The notes under the pieces are model-generated. The model was not told the DNA's origin, did no database searches, and saw only the letters and a list, made by a program, of their open reading frames with translations. Positions 28,999-38,027 of a stretch of 64,000 nt of DNA are shown here, piece by piece. Origin of the DNA: Novosphingobium lentum NBRC 107847 (GTDB taxonomy: Bacteria > Pseudomonadota > Alphaproteobacteria > Sphingomonadales > Sphingomonadaceae); the NCBI RefSeq assembly GCF_001590965.1, contig NZ_BCTW01000005.1, positions 124,001-188,000 on the forward strand, written 5' to 3'. Position numbers and translations under genes: made by a program. Every line of letters begins with the position of its first letter. The first letter of the stretch is position 1.

Positions 28999-29318
28999 TG
29001 GCTTCCGCCAAGATCAAGAAGGGTGACAGCGTCGTCGTCCGCTCGGGCAAGGACAAGGGCCGCACCGGCACTGTCCTGCAAGTCATGCCCAAGGACGGCA
29101 AGGTCGTCGTTTCGGGCGTGAACGTGGCCGCGCGCCACCGCAAGCCCACCCAGGAAAACCCGCAGGGCGGCATCGATCGCCGTGAAGCGCCGATGCACAT
29201 CGCCAAGGTCGGCCTCGCCGATCCCAAGGATGGCAAGGCCACCCGCGTTCGGTTTGAAACCAAGGACGGAAAGAAGGTCCGCGTGGCCGTCAAGTCCGGG
29301 GAGACCATTGATGGCTAA
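28998..29318 (+). CDS. rplX: 50S ribosomal protein L24
   Basis: A 106-residue assembly-initiator protein with a KOW motif ([20 protein letters not shown]). It continues with [20 protein letters not shown] and a C-terminal basic strand. It overlaps rplN by one base and rplE by eight bases (ATGGCTAA), the same overlap sequence seen between rplD and rplW. Confidence 0.97.
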   Translation: MASAKIKKGDSVVVRSGKDKGRTGTVLQVMPKDGKVVVSGVNVAARHRKPTQENPQGGIDRREAPMHIAKVGLADPKDGKATRVRFETKDGKKVRVAVKSGETIDG

Positions 29319-29904
29319 GGAAGACACCAGCCGCTACGTCCCGCGGATGAAGCTGCGGTACGATGCGGAAATCGCCAAGGCGATGACCGAGCGTTTCGGT
29401 TACACCAACGCGATGGAAGTGCCCAAGATCGAGAAGATCACGCTCAACATGGGCGTGGGCGAAGCGAGCCAGGACAAGAAGAAGGTCACGGTTGCGGCTT
29501 CCGAAATGGAACGCATTGCCGGTCAGAAGCCGGTGATCACCAAGGCGAAGAAGTCGATCGCACAGTTCAAGCTGCGCGAAGGAATGCCGATCGGTTGCAA
29601 GGTCACCTTGCGCCGCGAACGCATGTACGAATTCCTCGACCGCCTGATCACCATTGCCATGCCCCGCATCCGCGATTTTCGCGGCCTTAACCCGAAGAGC
29701 TTCGACGGGCGCGGCAACTACGCAATGGGTCTCAAGGAGCAGATCATCTTTCCGGAGATCAGCTACGACCAGATCGAAAAGGTGAGGGGCATGGACATCA
29801 TCGTGACCACCACCGCCAAGACCGACGACGAAGCGCGCGAGCTGCTCCGTTTGTTCGGGTTCCCGTTCCCGCAGGAAGTTTCTGAAGAGAAGCAGGCCGC
29901 GTGA
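29311..29904 (+). CDS. rplE: 50S ribosomal protein L5
   Basis: A 197-residue 5S rRNA-binding protein. [40 protein letters not shown] and the C-terminal helix of the family are present. The N-terminus extends the E. coli form by about ten residues and the C-terminus by several. The start at 29311 is inside the end of rplX, so translation is coupled. Confidence 0.97.
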   Translation: MAKEDTSRYVPRMKLRYDAEIAKAMTERFGYTNAMEVPKIEKITLNMGVGEASQDKKKVTVAASEMERIAGQKPVITKAKKSIAQFKLREGMPIGCKVTLRRERMYEFLDRLITIAMPRIRDFRGLNPKSFDGRGNYAMGLKEQIIFPEISYDQIEKVRGMDIIVTTTAKTDDEARELLRLFGFPFPQEVSEEKQAA

Positions 29905-29934
29905 TCCAGGTTAAGAAGAAGAGAGCTTAAGTCC

Positions 29935-30240
29935 ATGGCGAAACTGAGTTCCATCAACAAGAACGAGCGGCGCAAGAAGCTGGTCGTCAAGTACGCTGCG
30001 AAGTATGCGGCGCTCAAGGCAACGGCGGGCGACACGTCGCTCGACGAAACCGAGCGTCTGATCGCGCGCCTCAAGATGGCCGAGATTCCGCGCAACGCGA
30101 ATCCGACCCGCGTGCGCAACCGCTGCAACACCACCGGCCGCCCGCGCGGCTATTACCGGAAGTTCGGGCTTTGCCGCATCGAGCTGCGGGACAAGGGCAA
30201 CAAGGGCCTTATCCCCGGCCTGACGAAGTCGAGCTGGTAA
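29935..30240 (+). CDS. rpsN: 30S ribosomal protein S14, zinc-free type
   Basis: A 101-residue long-form S14. It lacks the two CXXC motifs of the short zinc form. [20 protein letters not shown] carries the conserved rRNA-binding segment, and the protein ends [10 protein letters not shown]. The start follows a 30-base gap after rplE and AAGAAGAGAG. Confidence 0.98.
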   Translation: MAKLSSINKNERRKKLVVKYAAKYAALKATAGDTSLDETERLIARLKMAEIPRNANPTRVRNRCNTTGRPRGYYRKFGLCRIELRDKGNKGLIPGLTKSSW

Positions 30241-30250
30241 GGATCACCCT

Positions 30251-30646
30251 ATGGCATTGACCGATCCCCTGGGTGATATGCTCACCCGCATCCGCAACGG
30301 CCAGCAGGCGAAGAAGGACACCGTCCTGTCGCCCGCGTCGAAGCTGCGTGCACACGTTCTCGAAGTCCTCCAGCGCGAGGGCTACATCCGCGGTTTCACG
30401 GAGGACGCCACCGGCGCCCACCCGCAGCTGCGCATCGAGCTGAAGTATTTCGAGGGCCAGCCGGCGATCAAGCACGTGGCCCGCGTCTCGAAGCCGGGCC
30501 GCCGCGTGTATTCGGGAAGCAAGGAGCTTCCCGTGACGCGCAACGGCCTTGGCATCACCATCGTCTCGACGCCCAAGGGCGTGCTTTCCGATGCGGAAGC
30601 ACGCGCCAGCAACGTCGGTGGCGAAGTGCTGGCGGAGGTGTTCTGA
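30251..30646 (+). CDS. rpsH: 30S ribosomal protein S8
   Basis: A 131-residue central-domain protein. [20 protein letters not shown] opens it, and the RNA-binding C-terminal region [20 protein letters not shown] is conserved. In E. coli S8 represses the spc operon by binding near rplE. It shares one base with the rplF start (TGATG). Confidence 0.98.
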   Translation: MALTDPLGDMLTRIRNGQQAKKDTVLSPASKLRAHVLEVLQREGYIRGFTEDATGAHPQLRIELKYFEGQPAIKHVARVSKPGRRVYSGSKELPVTRNGLGITIVSTPKGVLSDAEARASNVGGEVLAEVF

Positions 30647-31179
30647 TGAGCCGCATCGGCAAACGGCCGGTGACGATCCCCAGCGGCGTCACCGCAGCGA
30701 TCGCGGACGGCAAGCTGACCGTGAAGGGCCCCAAGGGTTCGCTTACGCTCAACATGCGCGACGAGATCAGCTACACCCTCGAAGGCGACACCGTGCTGGT
30801 GAAGCCGGCGAACGACAGCAAACAGGCGCGCGCCTTCTGGGGCATGCAGCGCACGCTCGTGGAAAACCTCGTGACCGGCGTGACGCAGGGCTACACCAAG
30901 GTGCTTGAAATCACCGGCGTGGGCTATCGTGCCAACGCGCAGGGCAAGAACCTGAAGCTGCAGCTCGGCTACAGCCACGACGTCGATTTCGCGGTTCCCG
31001 AGGACATCGAGGTCAAGACCCCGGATAACACCACGGTCGAGATCAGCGGTATCGACAAGCAGAAGGTCGGCCAGGTCGCCGCCGAGATCCGTCGCTGGCG
31101 CAAGCCCGAACCCTACAAGGGCAAGGGCATCAAGTACCGCGGCGAGTACATCTTCCGCAAGGAAGGGAAGAAGAAGTAA
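30646..31179 (+). CDS. rplF: 50S ribosomal protein L6
   Basis: A 177-residue protein of the factor-binding side of the large subunit. It has two related alpha/beta domains, with [19 protein letters not shown] at the start and the C-terminal rRNA-binding [20 protein letters not shown]. The length is normal. One base separates its stop from the rplR start. Confidence 0.98.
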   Translation: MSRIGKRPVTIPSGVTAAIADGKLTVKGPKGSLTLNMRDEISYTLEGDTVLVKPANDSKQARAFWGMQRTLVENLVTGVTQGYTKVLEITGVGYRANAQGKNLKLQLGYSHDVDFAVPEDIEVKTPDNTTVEISGIDKQKVGQVAAEIRRWRKPEPYKGKGIKYRGEYIFRKEGKKK

Positions 31180-31180
31180 G

Positions 31181-31531
31181 ATGGCAAAGCTCTCCCTCTT
31201 CGACAAACGTCGCCGTCGTGTTCGCACGGCCCTCAAGGCCCAGCGCAATGGTCGTCCCCGCCTTTCGGTGCACCGGTCCGGCCGGCACATCTACGCCCAG
31301 ATCATCGACGATGCACAAGGCCGCACCGTGGTGGCCGCGTCGACGCTGGTCAAAGGCGCCAAGGCGATCGGCGCCACTGCCGATGCTGCCGCCAATGTCG
31401 GCAAGGAACTCGCCGAGAAGGCGAAGGCTGCCGGCATCACGTCCGTCGTGTTCGATCGCGGCGGCTTCCTGTTCCATGGCCGCGTCAAGGCGCTGGCCGA
31501 CGCCGCGCGTGAAGGCGGTCTGGAGTTCTGA
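31181..31531 (+). CDS. rplR: 50S ribosomal protein L18
   Basis: A 116-residue 5S rRNA-binding protein with a basic N-terminus ([20 protein letters not shown]). [20 protein letters not shown] and the C-terminal [20 protein letters not shown] are the family signatures. It overlaps rpsE by one base. Confidence 0.98.
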   Translation: MAKLSLFDKRRRRVRTALKAQRNGRPRLSVHRSGRHIYAQIIDDAQGRTVVAASTLVKGAKAIGATADAAANVGKELAEKAKAAGITSVVFDRGGFLFHGRVKALADAAREGGLEF

Positions 31532-32304
31532 TGATGGCAGATGAGAACAACACGGCTGCAGTGTCGGCCGAGCCGACTGCCGGTGCTGAAGCAACCCCGG
31601 GCAGCGATACTGGAGCCCCGCGCGAAAACCGCGGTCCGCGCGGCGGCCGTGGCGGCCGTGGCGGTGGACCCGGCGGCGGCGGTGGCGGTGGTGACCGCGG
31701 TCGCGGTGGCGGTGGTGGTGGTCGTCGTGACGATCGCCGTGGCGGTCGCGGCGGTGACGACGATGGCGGTGAGGAACTGATTGAAAAGCTGGTCCACATC
31801 AACCGCGTGTCGAAGACGGTGAAGGGCGGCAAGCGCTTCGGTTTCGCCGCGCTGGTCGTGGTGGGTGACGGCAAGGGTCGCGTCGGCTTCGGCCACGGCA
31901 AGGCCCGCGAAGTTCCGGAAGCCATCACCAAGGCAACCGCTTCGGCCAAGAAGACGATGGTCCGCGTTCCGCTCAAGGAAGGGCGCACGCTGCACCACGA
32001 CGGCAAGGGCCGTTTCGGGGCGGGCAAGGTCAACGTACGGTCGGCGCCTGCCGGTACCGGCATCATCGCCGGTGGCCCGATGCGCGCCGTGTTCGAAAGC
32101 CTGGGTGTGGCCGACGTGGTGACCAAGTCGGTCGGCTCGTCCAATCCCTACAACATGATCCGCGCAACGTTCGATGCGCTGACCGACCAGACGTCGCCCA
32201 AGTCGGTGGCGCAGCGTCGCGGCAAGAAGGTCGCCGACCTGCTCGGCCGCGGCGGCGCCAACGTGGTGGAGGCTGAAGCCGCCGCCGACGCGATTGTGGA
32301 GTGA
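31531..32304 (+). CDS. rpsE: 30S ribosomal protein S5 with Gly/Arg-rich N-terminus
   Basis: A 257-residue protein of the decoding and mRNA entry region. The usual S5 core begins near residue 85 ([20 protein letters not shown]) and keeps the [20 protein letters not shown] loop. Before it lies a Gly/Arg-rich stretch (about residues 30-83) with repeated RGG-like units and a short acidic patch. The core alone is about the length of E. coli S5. Adjacent ATGs at 31531 and 31534 could both start it. Confidence 0.97.
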   Translation: MMADENNTAAVSAEPTAGAEATPGSDTGAPRENRGPRGGRGGRGGGPGGGGGGGDRGRGGGGGGRRDDRRGGRGGDDDGGEELIEKLVHINRVSKTVKGGKRFGFAALVVVGDGKGRVGFGHGKAREVPEAITKATASAKKTMVRVPLKEGRTLHHDGKGRFGAGKVNVRSAPAGTGIIAGGPMRAVFESLGVADVVTKSVGSSNPYNMIRATFDALTDQTSPKSVAQRRGKKVADLLGRGGANVVEAEAAADAIVE

Positions 32305-32309
32305 GCCAG

Positions 32310-32501
32310 ATGGCCAAGACCGAAACCAAGACGATCAAGCTCAAGCAGATCGGTTCACCGATCCGCCGCCCCGAATCGCAGAAGAAGATTCTGATCGGCC
32401 TCGGGCTGGGCAAGATGCATCGCGAAGTCGTGCTTCAGGATACCGCCGAAGTGCGCGGTGCCATTGCGAAGCTGCCGCACATGGTTGCGGTGATCGACTG
32501 A
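32310..32501 (+). CDS. rpmD: 50S ribosomal protein L30
   Basis: A 63-residue protein with the family core [20 protein letters not shown] and [20 protein letters not shown]. The ATG at 32310 is five bases after the rpsE stop; an in-frame GTG at 32301 is less likely. It is followed by a 199-base gap, unusual within the spc operon. Confidence 0.97.
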   Translation: MAKTETKTIKLKQIGSPIRRPESQKKILIGLGLGKMHREVVLQDTAEVRGAIAKLPHMVAVID

Positions 32502-32700
32502 CATTTGCCGCGCGGCGTCCTGCGCGACGCGGCAACGGTGTGACACGCGCCCCGGCAGGGATGCCGGGGCGTTCGTGCGTCCGGGGCAGTTTGGCATCAC
32601 CTCCCGAAATCCTCTGGCGCAAAGTGGTTGTGTTTTGCCTGATGCCTCGCTAAGGGCGCGCACTTCCATCAGCGCGACCAAAGCGAAAGCGAGTGCAGAC
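32502..32700 (+). promoter_or_regulatory. Hairpin-bearing gap between rpmD and rplO
   Basis: Two perfect stems are visible. TTGCCGCG (32505-32512) pairs with CGCGGCAA (about 32528-32535). CGCCCCGGCA (32548-32557) pairs with TGCCGGGGCG (32562-32571) around a GGGA loop. No T-run follows either, so these are not classical terminators. The remaining 120 bases lack a gene. It may carry an internal promoter or a processing site. Confidence 0.45.
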
Positions 32701-33237
32701 ATGAAACTTAATGAACTCCGCGACAATGACGGTGCCCGCAAGGGCCGGATGCGCGTCGGACGCGGCATCGGCTCGGGCAAGGGCAAGACCGCCGGGCGCG
32801 GCCAGAAGGGCGCCAAGGCGCGTTCGGGCGTCAGCATCAACGGCTTCGAAGGTGGCCAGATGCCGCTCCACATGCGGATCCCGAAGCGCGGCTTCAACAA
32901 CATCTTCGCCAAGGACTTCGCCGAAGTGAACCTGGGTCTCGTCCAGAAGGCGATCGACGCGGGCCGGCTCGACATCACCAAGCCGATCGATCACGCCGCG
33001 CTCAAGGCCGTCGGCCTGGGCCGTGGGGGCAAGGACGGCGTGCGCCTGCTGGGCAAGGGTGACTTCACCGCCAAGGCTTCGTTCGCCGTCGATGGCGTGT
33101 CCAAGGGTGCGCGCGAAGCGGTCGAAAAGGCCGGCGGATCGGTCGAACTGCCCGCCGCACAGCCGAGCGAGCACGAGAAGAAGACCGCGCGCCGCGAGGT
33201 CAACAAGGCCGAGCTGAAAGCCCTGAAGGCCAAGTAA
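32701..33237 (+). CDS. rplO: 50S ribosomal protein L15
   Basis: A 178-residue late-assembly protein. [20 protein letters not shown], then [20 protein letters not shown], are family signatures, and [18 protein letters not shown] strands follow. It is about 30 residues longer than the E. coli protein because of a Lys/Glu-rich C-terminus ([20 protein letters not shown]). The ATG at 32701 is preferred over longer readings, which lack homology. Confidence 0.97.
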   Translation: MKLNELRDNDGARKGRMRVGRGIGSGKGKTAGRGQKGAKARSGVSINGFEGGQMPLHMRIPKRGFNNIFAKDFAEVNLGLVQKAIDAGRLDITKPIDHAALKAVGLGRGGKDGVRLLGKGDFTAKASFAVDGVSKGAREAVEKAGGSVELPAAQPSEHEKKTARREVNKAELKALKAK

Positions 33238-33258
33238 GCCCCAACGCAAACCGGAAGC

Positions 33259-33294
33259 ATCATCCCTGCGGCGTAAAAATGTCGCGGGGATGAT
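33259..33294 (+). terminator. Hairpin between rplO and secY
   Basis: ATCATCCC (33259-33266) pairs with GGGATGAT (33287-33294), with inner TGCG/CGC pairing around an A-rich loop. No T-run follows, so full termination is doubtful. Its core is like the TCATCCCG hairpin before rpsJ, which suggests either a shared repeat family or a shared processing signal. Confidence 0.4.
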
Positions 33295-33384
33295 CCGTTC
33301 CGGGGGTTCGACAACGCGGCTGCGTCCCTATATGGGCGTTCGCAAAGGCCGTTGGCCGCTCCCCATTCGAGGCTCATCGATTCC

Positions 33385-34752
33385 ATGGCATCCCGCGCCG
33401 ACAATATTGCCAGCAACCTCAGTCTGGCCAATTTCTCCAAGGCGACCGAGCTGAAGAACCGCATCTGGTTCACGATCGGCGCGCTGATCGTGTTCCGGTT
33501 CCTGAGCTTCGTGCCGCTGCCCGGCGTGAACCCGCTGATCCTGGAAACGCTGTACAGCAAGACGCAGGGCGGCATCCTCGACATCTTCAACGCCTTTTCG
33601 GGCGGTTCGCTGCAGCGCATGAGCCTGATCGCGCTGGGCGTGATGCCGTACATTACCGCATCCATCGTGGTGCAGCTGGCCGCATCGCTCCATCCCGCGC
33701 TCACCGCGCTGAAGAAGGAAGGCGAAAGCGGCCGCAAGAAGCTCAACCAGTACACCCGCTATGGCGCGGTGTTCCTGACCGCGCTGCAGGGCTGGTTCCT
33801 CGCGTCGGGCCTCGAGGCTTATGGCGCGTCGAGCGGGCTGCAGGCCGTGGTCAATCCCGGTTACCTGTTCCGCGTCGGCGCGGTCGTCAGCCTCGTTGGC
33901 GGCACGATGTTCCTGCTGTGGATCGGTGAACAGATCACCAGCCGCGGCATCGGCAACGGCACCTCGTTGATCATCATGGCGGGCATCGTCGCCCAGATGC
34001 CGACGTTCATCGCCAACTTGTTCGAAGGCGGGGCCACCGGCTCCGTCTCGATGTTCACGATCGTGTTCATGATCGGGATGGTGGTCGGCCTTGTGCTGTT
34101 CATCTGCTTCATGGAGCGCGCGACCAGACGGTTGCTGATCCAGTATCCCAAGCGCGCGAGCCAGCGCGGGATGATGAACGCCGATCGCAGCCACCTGCCG
34201 CTCAAGATCAACACGGCGGGCGTCATTCCGCCGATTTTCGCCAGCTCGCTGCTGTTGCTGCCGCTGACGATCACGCAGTTCGCGGGCAAGTCGGTGTCGC
34301 AGGATTCCGCCGCCGGTGCCGCCATCGTCACGCTCAACCAGTACCTGGGGCATGGCAAGCCGCTGTACATGCTGCTGTATGCGCTGGGGATCATCTTCTT
34401 TTGCTTCTTCTACACCGCCGTGGTGTTCAATCCCGAGGAAACGGCAGAGAACCTGAAGCGCAACGGCGGGTTCATCCCGGGCATCCGCCCCGGCAAGAAC
34501 ACTGCGACCTATCTCGATTACGTGCTGACCCGCATCACCGTGATCGGGGCTGCGTACATCACCGTGGTCTGCGTGATCCCCGAATACGTGATCGCGCAAA
34601 CCGGCATGCGGCTGTTCTTTGCGGGTGGCACCAGCCTGCTGATCGTGGTCAACGTGACGGTCGATACCATTACCCAGATCCAGTCACACCTGCTGGCGCA
34701 CCAGTATGGCGATCTGATCAAGAAGGCCAAGCTCAAGGGGCGGCTGCGCTAA
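33385..34752 (+). CDS. secY: Protein translocase subunit SecY
   Basis: A 455-residue inner-membrane channel of the SecYEG complex with ten transmembrane helices. The first (WFTIGALIVFRFLSFVPLPG) leads to the periplasmic plug region. GGSLQRMSLIALGVMPYITA and the cytosolic loop FNPEETAENLKRNGGFIPGI are diagnostic. It ends AKLKGRLR. The ATG at 33385 was chosen over a TTG at 33352. It lies 147 bases after rplO and 29 bases before adk. Confidence 0.98.
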   Translation: MASRADNIASNLSLANFSKATELKNRIWFTIGALIVFRFLSFVPLPGVNPLILETLYSKTQGGILDIFNAFSGGSLQRMSLIALGVMPYITASIVVQLAASLHPALTALKKEGESGRKKLNQYTRYGAVFLTALQGWFLASGLEAYGASSGLQAVVNPGYLFRVGAVVSLVGGTMFLLWIGEQITSRGIGNGTSLIIMAGIVAQMPTFIANLFEGGATGSVSMFTIVFMIGMVVGLVLFICFMERATRRLLIQYPKRASQRGMMNADRSHLPLKINTAGVIPPIFASSLLLLPLTITQFAGKSVSQDSAAGAAIVTLNQYLGHGKPLYMLLYALGIIFFCFFYTAVVFNPEETAENLKRNGGFIPGIRPGKNTATYLDYVLTRITVIGAAYITVVCVIPEYVIAQTGMRLFFAGGTSLLIVVNVTVDTITQIQSHLLAHQYGDLIKKAKLKGRLR

Positions 34753-34781
34753 CAGGCGCGGGCGAAAAGGGGACGTCAGAC

Positions 34782-35429
34782 GTGAATATCATCCTGTTGG
34801 GACCGCCGGGCGCGGGCAAGGGCACGCAAGCGCAGCGCCTGGTCGAGAAGTATGGCATGCGCCAGCTTTCGACCGGCGACATGCTGCGCGCCGCTGTGAA
34901 GGCGGGCACGCCGGTCGGGCTCAAGGCCAAGGCCGTGATGGAAGCGGGCGAACTGGTCTCGGACGAGATCGTCTCCGCGCTGATCGGCGACGAGCTCGAT
35001 GCGATGGGGCCTGCGGTTGGCGCCATTTTCGATGGCTACCCGCGCACCGCGCCGCAAGCCGTCTCGCTCGATGAGATCCTGACCAGCCGCAACCGCAGCC
35101 TCGACCATGTGATCGAGCTCGACGTCAACGAGGATGCGCTGGTCGAGCGCATCACCGGTCGATACACCTGCGCGACGTGCGGCAAGGGCTATCACGACAC
35201 GTTCGAGCAGCCCAAAGTCGCGGGCACCTGCGACAAGTGCGGCGGCCACGAATTCAAGCGCCGGCCCGACGACAACGAGCAGACCGTGCGCACGCGCATG
35301 GCCGAATATCGCGCCAAGACCGCGCCGATCCTGCCGATCTACGATGCGCGCGGCATCGTCACGCGGGTCGATGGCATGGCCGACATGGACGACGTGACCG
35401 CCGCGATCGAGGCCGTCCTCGAAAGCTGA
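34782..35429 (+). CDS. adk: Adenylate kinase with zinc-binding LID
   Basis: A 215-residue cytosolic enzyme that converts ATP and AMP to two ADP. The P-loop GPPGAGKGTQ begins at residue 7 and the AMP site includes STGDMLRAAV and FDGYPRT. The LID domain holds CATC and CDKC pairs, the four-Cys zinc set of long-form enzymes. The start is a GTG at 34782 with AAAGGGG upstream. It ends the spc operon next to secY, as in many bacteria. Confidence 0.98.
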   Translation: MNIILLGPPGAGKGTQAQRLVEKYGMRQLSTGDMLRAAVKAGTPVGLKAKAVMEAGELVSDEIVSALIGDELDAMGPAVGAIFDGYPRTAPQAVSLDEILTSRNRSLDHVIELDVNEDALVERITGRYTCATCGKGYHDTFEQPKVAGTCDKCGGHEFKRRPDDNEQTVRTRMAEYRAKTAPILPIYDARGIVTRVDGMADMDDVTAAIEAVLES

Positions 35430-35518
35430 TCCCCGCACGGCCTGTCCACTGACATCATCAGACTTCAGGGGCGGCTGAACCGCTTGCGCCGGGCGGTGGG
35501 AAGTGGAAGGATCACGCG

Positions 35519-36328
35519 ATGATCCGTTCACGCCTGTTCGCCCTCGCCGCCGCTACCGCCACGCTGGCTTGCGGCGCATCGTCTGCATGGGCCGATGTCG
35601 TTTCAAAGGCCGAGAACGGCTTTGTGCTGCGCGGGTCGAGCGAGGTTCCCGCCAGCCCATCCGACGTGTGGAAAGTGCTGGTCGTGCCATCGTCGTGGTG
35701 GTCGAAGGAGCACACCTTTTCGGGCGACGCCGCCAACCTGACGATTGATCCCGTGCCCGGCGGGTGCTTCTGCGAAAGGCTGCCCGTGCCCAAGGGCGCC
35801 CCTGCCGGCCAGAAGCCGGGCGGGGTGCAGCATATGCGCGTGATCTATGTCGATCCGGGCCACGCCTTGCGCCTGTCGGGCGCACTGGGGCCGTTGCAGT
35901 CAGAAGCGCTGGTGGGCACGCTGACGATCCTGGTGAAACCTGCGGGCGAGCGCACGCGGATCCAGTGGGATTACGTGGTGGGCGGCTACATACGGTTCAA
36001 GGTTGATGAGCTGGCGCCGGGTGTCGATCGCGTGCTGACCGAGCAAATGGGGACACTGGCCGAAAAGCTGGGGGGCGCGAAGCTGAGTGCGGCCCCGGCC
36101 GCAGCGCCAGTTCCCGCGTCCGCTGGCCGCGCAGCGGCTGCGGAAAAGCCGGGGCCGCCGGCCGGGCCGGGCGAGGGCGAGGCCGCAGCACGGGAATCGT
36201 CGAAGGCGGCGTTCGATGCAGCAATCGGCACCGGGACAAAGGCACGGCCGCAGCTCCAGCCCAGGCCCGCGCCCAAGCCCAAACCCCGGATCGCGCCCAA
36301 GCCGGTGCCCACGGTCGAGCCGCGCTGA
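35519..36328 (+). CDS. Secreted SRPBCC-fold protein with Pro/Ala-rich tail
   Basis: A 269-residue protein with a signal peptide (LFALAAATATLACGASSAWA). The folded part (about 35-185) has the START/SRPBCC pattern: EVPASPSDVWKVLVVPSSWW, then a beta sheet and a final helix DRVLTEQMGTLAEKL. Such folds bind hydrophobic ligands. The C-terminal 80 residues are Ala/Pro-rich with repeated PKPKP-type units, probably disordered. It is preceded by GGAAGG and follows adk by 89 bases. Confidence 0.8.
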   Translation: MIRSRLFALAAATATLACGASSAWADVVSKAENGFVLRGSSEVPASPSDVWKVLVVPSSWWSKEHTFSGDAANLTIDPVPGGCFCERLPVPKGAPAGQKPGGVQHMRVIYVDPGHALRLSGALGPLQSEALVGTLTILVKPAGERTRIQWDYVVGGYIRFKVDELAPGVDRVLTEQMGTLAEKLGGAKLSAAPAAAPVPASAGRAAAAEKPGPPAGPGEGEAAARESSKAAFDAAIGTGTKARPQLQPRPAPKPKPRIAPKPVPTVEPR

Positions 36329-36477
36329 ATCTTGGACCTGAACAGGCTTTTGCCGCGCGAAAAAGTGGCTAAAGTCCCCGCACAAACAAGCGCGAGTCGG
36401 ACGATTCCGGGATACGCGCCAACGGGTTGCACCGCAGCATTCTTGGGCCAATGGGCCCGCGCAAGGGGGAAAACACC

Positions 36478-37833
36478 GTGGCCGTATCCGATCATGTAGA
36501 CCTGCCGACGTTCATGGAAGGCGTGAAGAAGCGCAACCAGGGCCAGCCGGAATTCTGCCAGGCCGTGCAGGAAGTCGCCGAAGACATCTACGATTTCATC
36601 CAGGACAAGGAAGACTACCACTCGCAGCAAATCCTGCGCCGCATTGCCGAACCCGATCGCGTGGTCTCGTTCCGCGTGTGCTGGGAAGACGACAACGGCA
36701 ACATCCGCGTCCAGCGTGGCTGGCGCGTGCAGAACAACAACGCGATCGGTCCGTACAAGGGCGGCATCCGCTTTCACCCCTCGGTCACTGAATCCGTGCT
36801 GAAGTTCCTGGCGTTCGAACAGACGTTCAAGAACGCGTTGACCGGGCTGCCGATGGGCGGCGGCAAGGGTGGATCCAACTTCAACCCCAAGGGCAAGAGC
36901 GTGCGCGAGATCATGCGCTTCTGCCAGTCGTTCATGACCGAACTGTACCGCCACATCGGTGCCGATATCGACGTTCCGGCGGGCGACATTGGCGTGGGCG
37001 GGCGCGAGATCGGCTTCATGTTCGGCCAGTACAAGCGCATCACCAACGAATTCACCGGCGTGCTGACCGGCAAGGGCCTGGAATGGGGCGGCTCGCTGAT
37101 CCGCACCGAGGCGACCGGTTACGGCGCGGTCTATTTCCTCGCCAACATGCTGGCGACCAAGGGCATGGACCTGCAGGGCAAGACGGCGGTGATCTCGGGT
37201 TCGGGCAACGTCGCCACGCACGCTGCGGAAAAGATCGTGCAGCTGGGCGGCAAAGTGCTGACGCTGTCGGACTCGGGCGGATTCATCCATGATCCCGCCG
37301 GCATCACCCAGGAAAAGATCGACTGGGTGAAAACGCACAAGACTCACCGTCGCGGCCGCATCCAGGACTATTGTGACGAGTTCGAAGGTTCGACCTTCCA
37401 CGCGGGCAAGACCCCGTGGGGCGTCAAGTGCGACGTCGCGCTGCCTTGCGCCACGCAGAACGAACTGCTCGGCGATGACGCCAAAACGCTCGTCGCCAAC
37501 GGGGTCATCGCGGTGTCGGAAGGCGCCAACATGCCGACCAACCTCGAAGGCGTGCACGTGTTCAAGCACGCCAAGATCCTGTTCGCGCCGGGCAAGGCGG
37601 CCAACGCCGGCGGCGTGGCAGTGTCGGGTCTGGAAATGAGCCAGAACTCCGAACGCCGCTCGTGGAAGGTCGAGGAACTGCAGCAGATGCTGAAGGACAT
37701 CATGGACGGCATCCACAACAGCTGCCTGACCTATGGCGACCAGGGCGGCGGCTACATCGACTATGTGAAGGGCGCGAACATCGCGGGCTTCAAGAAAGTC
37801 GCCGACGCGATGCTGGCTTTCGGCGTGGTGTGA
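36478..37833 (+). CDS. gdhA: NADP-type glutamate dehydrogenase
   Basis: A 451-residue enzyme that makes glutamate from 2-oxoglutarate and ammonium. The catalytic Lys is in LPMGGGKGGSNFNPKGKS, the Asp in PAGDIGVGGREIGF, and the nucleotide fold has VISGSGNVATHAAEKIVQLG. Length equals the hexameric NADP-dependent family (about 447). The start is a GTG at 36478 with AAGGGGG six bases before; an ATG at 36427 lacks homology. It feeds glutamate near rimK, but no operon link is certain. Confidence 0.96.
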   Translation: MAVSDHVDLPTFMEGVKKRNQGQPEFCQAVQEVAEDIYDFIQDKEDYHSQQILRRIAEPDRVVSFRVCWEDDNGNIRVQRGWRVQNNNAIGPYKGGIRFHPSVTESVLKFLAFEQTFKNALTGLPMGGGKGGSNFNPKGKSVREIMRFCQSFMTELYRHIGADIDVPAGDIGVGGREIGFMFGQYKRITNEFTGVLTGKGLEWGGSLIRTEATGYGAVYFLANMLATKGMDLQGKTAVISGSGNVATHAAEKIVQLGGKVLTLSDSGGFIHDPAGITQEKIDWVKTHKTHRRGRIQDYCDEFEGSTFHAGKTPWGVKCDVALPCATQNELLGDDAKTLVANGVIAVSEGANMPTNLEGVHVFKHAKILFAPGKAANAGGVAVSGLEMSQNSERRSWKVEELQQMLKDIMDGIHNSCLTYGDQGGGYIDYVKGANIAGFKKVADAMLAFGVV

Positions 37834-37843
37834 TCTGCTGGTA

Positions 37844-37874
37844 TCCCGCCCATTGCTGTGTGCGATGGGCGGGA
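37844..37874 (+). terminator. Hairpin after gdhA
   Basis: TCCCGCCCAT (37844-37853) pairs perfectly with ATGGGCGGGA (37865-37874) around an 11-base loop, 10 bases after the gdhA stop. There is no T-run. It may stabilise the gdhA transcript end or end transcription with help. Confidence 0.45.
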
Positions 37875-37903
37875 CATGCCACCGGACGACCGATCTGACC
37901 CGT

Positions 37904-37984
37904 CCGTCCTGAGCTTGTCGCAGGACTGTCCTGTCTTGCGCTGTTGCTGAAGCTTAGTGCAGTCCTTCGACAGGCTCGGGACGG
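37904..37984. repeat. Dispersed-type palindrome between gdhA and rimK
   Basis: Arms of 25 bases at 37904-37928 and 37960-37984 match at 22 of 25 positions, with the core CCTTCGACAGGCTCGGGACG on the right. The loop is 31 bases. This sequence type is common between genes in many proteobacterial genomes as a dispersed palindrome. It ends 43 bases before rimK. Confidence 0.75.
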
Positions 37985-38027
37985 TCGGATATAAGCGCGG
38001 CGATCTGCATTCAGCGAAAGCCTGTCC

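Noticed and set aside
31540..31780. Repetitive GGC/CGT tract considered as a microsatellite or CRISPR-like repeat
   Set aside because: It is the Gly/Arg-rich coding part of rpsE; there are no regular spacers or conserved repeats.
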